A DNA stretch of 64,000 bases. Origin: Corallococcus caeni. GTDB lineage: Bacteria > Myxococcota > Myxococcia > Myxococcales > Myxococcaceae. The stretch spans positions 412,396-476,395 of the forward strand of contig NZ_BTTW01000008.1 in the NCBI RefSeq assembly GCF_036245865.1, given 5' to 3'. Both the position numbers and the translations under genes were made by a program. Positions 49,943 to 64,000 of the stretch are shown here, piece by piece (position 1 is the first letter of the stretch; each line of letters opens with the position of its first letter). The notes under the pieces were generated by a model. The model saw only the letters and a list, made by a program, of their open reading frames with translations. It had not been told where the DNA came from and made no database searches.

Positions 49943-51532
49943 TCACTCCAGGACGCGCTCCAGGGTCAGGAAGGGGCGCTGCGCGGGGATGTTCCGGCCG
50001 CGGCAGACCTCGATGAACTTGTTCGACTCGATCATCTGGGGCGCGGTCTCGTCGTACTGGAGCACCATGACGTGGCGCAGCCAGGGCTCCTGGCCCATGG
50101 CGTAGACGAACACCTCGCGCGGGTTCAGGTGGTTGAGGATCTCCGTGGCGCGGGCGCTGTCGGAGCCGTTGAGCCGCCGCGACTGGTCCATCTTGCGCGG
50201 CAGGGGCTGGCTGAGCAGCGGGCCGTACATCCAGCTCATCGGGCCGCCCTCGCACTCCATGCCCAGGTAGAGCGCGTCCAGCGGGCCCACCAGCTGCGCC
50301 AGGTGCTGGTACATGCGCGGCTCCAGCGCGTTGGAGTCCGCGGCCATCAGCATGGAGCGGCCCGCCAGCCGCACCAGGTGCGCCGTCTTCGCCTGCACCG
50401 CCAGGTCGCTGTGCTCGCCGATGAAGGGGATGCCCATCAGCGACCCGCCGGGGATGGCAATCTCCTGCAGGTCGTCGATTTCAACGACGTTGCGGAAGCC
50501 CGTCTTCTCCAGCACCAGCCGCAGCGACGGATCCGCCAGCGAGTACGCGTTCGCCCGGGGCACGACGATGGTCCCGATGCGGTGACGCAGCTGCAGCAGC
50601 GTCTCCATCATCAGGTGGTCCGCGTGGCCGTGGGTGATGAGGACGTAGTCGATCTTCTCCGGCAGGTCCGCGTGGGTGAAGCGCTGCTGCTCGGTGGGGA
50701 ACTCGTAGCTGATGACGGGGTCGGTGAGGACGGACACCTCCCGCGTCTCCATCAGCACGCACGCGTGGCCGAAGTAGCGCACGCGCACGCCGGGGCCGGT
50801 GTAGGGCTCCGGCTTGCGAGGTGCGGTCTCCGTGAAGAGGTCCGCGAACGCCTCCGCCGCGGACGACGGCACGCCCAGCATCTCCGCCACCTGGCCGGGG
50901 CTGCCCGGCGTGTGGCGCATGCGGAAGAGCGCGTCGATGCCCTCGTGCCGGAAGGGAACCTGCAGCCACAGGGGCGAGTCCCCCTCCAGGCGCGGCGTGC
51001 TGAAGACGTACTTGCGAGCGTCGCCGGAGACGCGCATCAGCGAGATGCTCTGCGAGGACTCCTTGTAGAGGCTGCTGCGGTAGAGCAGCGGCTCCATGAT
51101 GCGGGCGTTGGCCCGGTGGGCCAGGTCGTACGTGAGCTCCACGTAGCCCCGGAGCATCTCTGGCACCTTGGCGTAGAGCGGCTCCAGCGACTCGCCCTTG
51201 GAGCTGGCCAGCAGCTGCTCCAGGTCCGACACGGCCTTGGTGTAGGCCAGCATGTCCGCGTGATCCCGTGTGGTGCGCTCCAGCAGCGCCTTCACGTCCC
51301 CCACGCGCGACACGGGGTGGTTGATGAAGGGGCCGCCCATCAGCGCCGGGTTCTGGAGCGCGGCCACGTGCACGTCCGGGTTCGCGACGAACGACTGCAT
51401 CAGCTTCAGGTGCAGGCGGGACACGAACAGCGGCGCCGTGGCGGGTGAGATGAGGTACCACCACACGTACCACTGGTTGAACAGCGGCTCGATGGCGACA
51501 TCGGGCTTCAGGTACATCGGGCGGTCGAGCAT
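49943..51532 (-). CDS. CmlA-type diiron beta-hydroxylase for carrier-bound amino acids
   Basis: A 529-residue two-domain protein. The N-terminal part (EPLFNQWYVWWYLISPATAPL, HVAALQNPALMGGPFI, VELTYDLAHRANARIMEPLLY) and the C-terminal metallo-beta-lactamase fold both match CmlA, the chloramphenicol-pathway enzyme that hydroxylates the beta carbon of an NRPS-bound amino acid. The metal set is H301, H303, D305, H306 (HGHADH), E373 (IGEH) and D399 (MAADS). All are offset by the same four residues from the diiron ligands I recall for CmlA, and total length differs by only a few residues. GMECEGGPMSW and YAMGQEPWL are also family marks. It diverges from the NRPS gene across 390 bases, so it should act on an aminoacyl carrier domain of that assembly line. 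A plain UlaG-type hydrolase is unlikely. Confidence 0.85.
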   Translation of the reverse strand: MLDRPMYLKPDVAIEPLFNQWYVWWYLISPATAPLFVSRLHLKLMQSFVANPDVHVAALQNPALMGGPFINHPVSRVGDVKALLERTTRDHADMLAYTKAVSDLEQLLASSKGESLEPLYAKVPEMLRGYVELTYDLAHRANARIMEPLLYRSSLYKESSQSISLMRVSGDARKYVFSTPRLEGDSPLWLQVPFRHEGIDALFRMRHTPGSPGQVAEMLGVPSSAAEAFADLFTETAPRKPEPYTGPGVRVRYFGHACVLMETREVSVLTDPVISYEFPTEQQRFTHADLPEKIDYVLITHGHADHLMMETLLQLRHRIGTIVVPRANAYSLADPSLRLVLEKTGFRNVVEIDDLQEIAIPGGSLMGIPFIGEHSDLAVQAKTAHLVRLAGRSMLMAADSNALEPRMYQHLAQLVGPLDALYLGMECEGGPMSWMYGPLLSQPLPRKMDQSRRLNGSDSARATEILNHLNPREVFVYAMGQEPWLRHVMVLQYDETAPQMIESNKFIEVCRGRNIPAQRPFLTLERVLE

Positions 51533-51922
51533 GAGGGCCTCGCGGGGGCGTCCGCCGGGACCCTTCGGGCCGGCGTAGGGGAGAGGTTGCTGCCAGGGTG
51601 GGGGAGCAGGCGCCCGGGCAAGCCCGGAAGCACGCGTATCGCGGCAATGTTGATGATTCCCCGGCTGACTTCAAGGCACCGGCTGCCGTGCCAGGACCGG
51701 GGGAGGGCGCCCGGGGGACCGGGAATCCGGTGCTGAGTCGGGGTTGATTCCGGGGAACCCGGGGCTGTCTTGGTGTCCAAATTCACAGCTTCAGAGAAAT
51801 GCAAGAACTACCGACATCGCATTTCTCGCTCGGTTTTTTTAGCGATAAAACAATGACCCTTCCGTTCAGGTCCGTCCCCCCGGCGGCCCCTGCCCGGTCA
51901 TCCACCTTGAGGAACGTCGACC
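51533..51922. other. 390-base divergent leader between the hydroxylase and NRPS genes
   Basis: No coding or RNA gene seen. The right third (about 51760-51860) is clearly more AT-rich than the rest of the window and holds a 9-base inverted repeat and a T7 run, listed separately. It must carry promoters for both the CmlA-type gene and the NRPS gene, but I could not assign convincing -35/-10 boxes. Confidence 0.5.
51794..51840 (+). promoter_or_regulatory. Inverted repeat plus T-run in the NRPS leader
   Basis: GAGAAATGC (51794-51802) is mirrored exactly by GCATTTCTC (51819-51827) with a 16-base loop. Seven T's follow at 51834-51840, six bases after the stem. It could be an operator dyad or a weak attenuator upstream of the NRPS start. 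The gap before the T-run makes a standard terminator less likely. Confidence 0.4.

Positions 51923-64000
<12,078 letters not shown>

Noticed and set aside
49943-51532. UlaG-like lactonase or generic metallo-hydrolase
   Set aside because: The N-terminal domain, length and ligand spacing match CmlA, and an NRPS lies next door.
51794-51840. Standard rho-independent terminator
   Set aside because: No plus-strand gene lies upstream for it to end, and six bases separate the stem from the T-run; listed as regulatory instead.

Overview
The DNA is very GC-rich and dense with genes. It carries many multidomain sensor kinases, a eukaryote-type Ser/Thr kinase fused to an AAA ATPase, and two kinds of secondary-metabolite locus. 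This fits a predatory myxobacterium of the Myxococcus/Corallococcus type. That assignment rests on gene content and style, not on a marker gene.

Left part (1-22.7 kb), mostly housekeeping and metabolism: the end of an Hsp70-like gene, an SCP2-like protein, a tRNA-Val(CAC) with its own promoter and terminator, and a TerC-family membrane protein. Next come a lectin-like lipoprotein and an unusual metallo-beta-lactamase/Rieske fusion. A five-gene minus-strand operon carries urate to ureidoglycolate and urea (urate hydroxylase candidate, allB, alc, uraD, uraH). A four-gene minus-strand operon looks like a synthase-dependent exopolysaccharide machine (processive GT2, coiled-coil membrane protein, TolC-like protein, lectin-like anchored protein). 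An App1-type phosphatase, an Sfp-type phosphopantetheinyl transferase and a type II thioesterase follow. A cysD-cysN-cysC operon makes APS and PAPS.

Middle part (22.8-40.8 kb): a 4-hydroxymandelate synthase/oxidase pair supplies the first steps toward 4-hydroxyphenylglycine. An FHA-GAF histidine kinase overlaps a 1367-residue Ser/Thr kinase-cyclase-like-AAA-TPR protein. One base after the kinase gene begins a small gene with a nitrile-hydratase-like leader and a Cys-rich tail (SHCCGSPCC). Facing it on the other strand are a SagB-type dehydrogenase, an amidohydrolase, a B12-binding radical SAM enzyme and a YcaO-type cyclodehydratase fusion. Together these form a complete azoline/azole (TOMM) RiPP locus. 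An S53 peptidase diverges from the YcaO gene and a PAPS sulfotransferase follows. I consider this RiPP locus the most novel system in the window.

Right part (40.8-64 kb): five two-component genes in two divergent units, then a CmlA-type diiron beta-hydroxylase diverging from a huge NRPS gene that runs off the window. The NRPS reads FAAL-ACP / C-A(Gly)-T / C-A(Ser)-T-E / C-A(partial), so the product should be a lipopeptide starting fatty acyl-Gly-D-Ser. The phosphopantetheinyl transferase, thioesterase II, hydroxymandelate genes and CmlA homologue elsewhere in the window are plausible helpers of this or a related assembly line.
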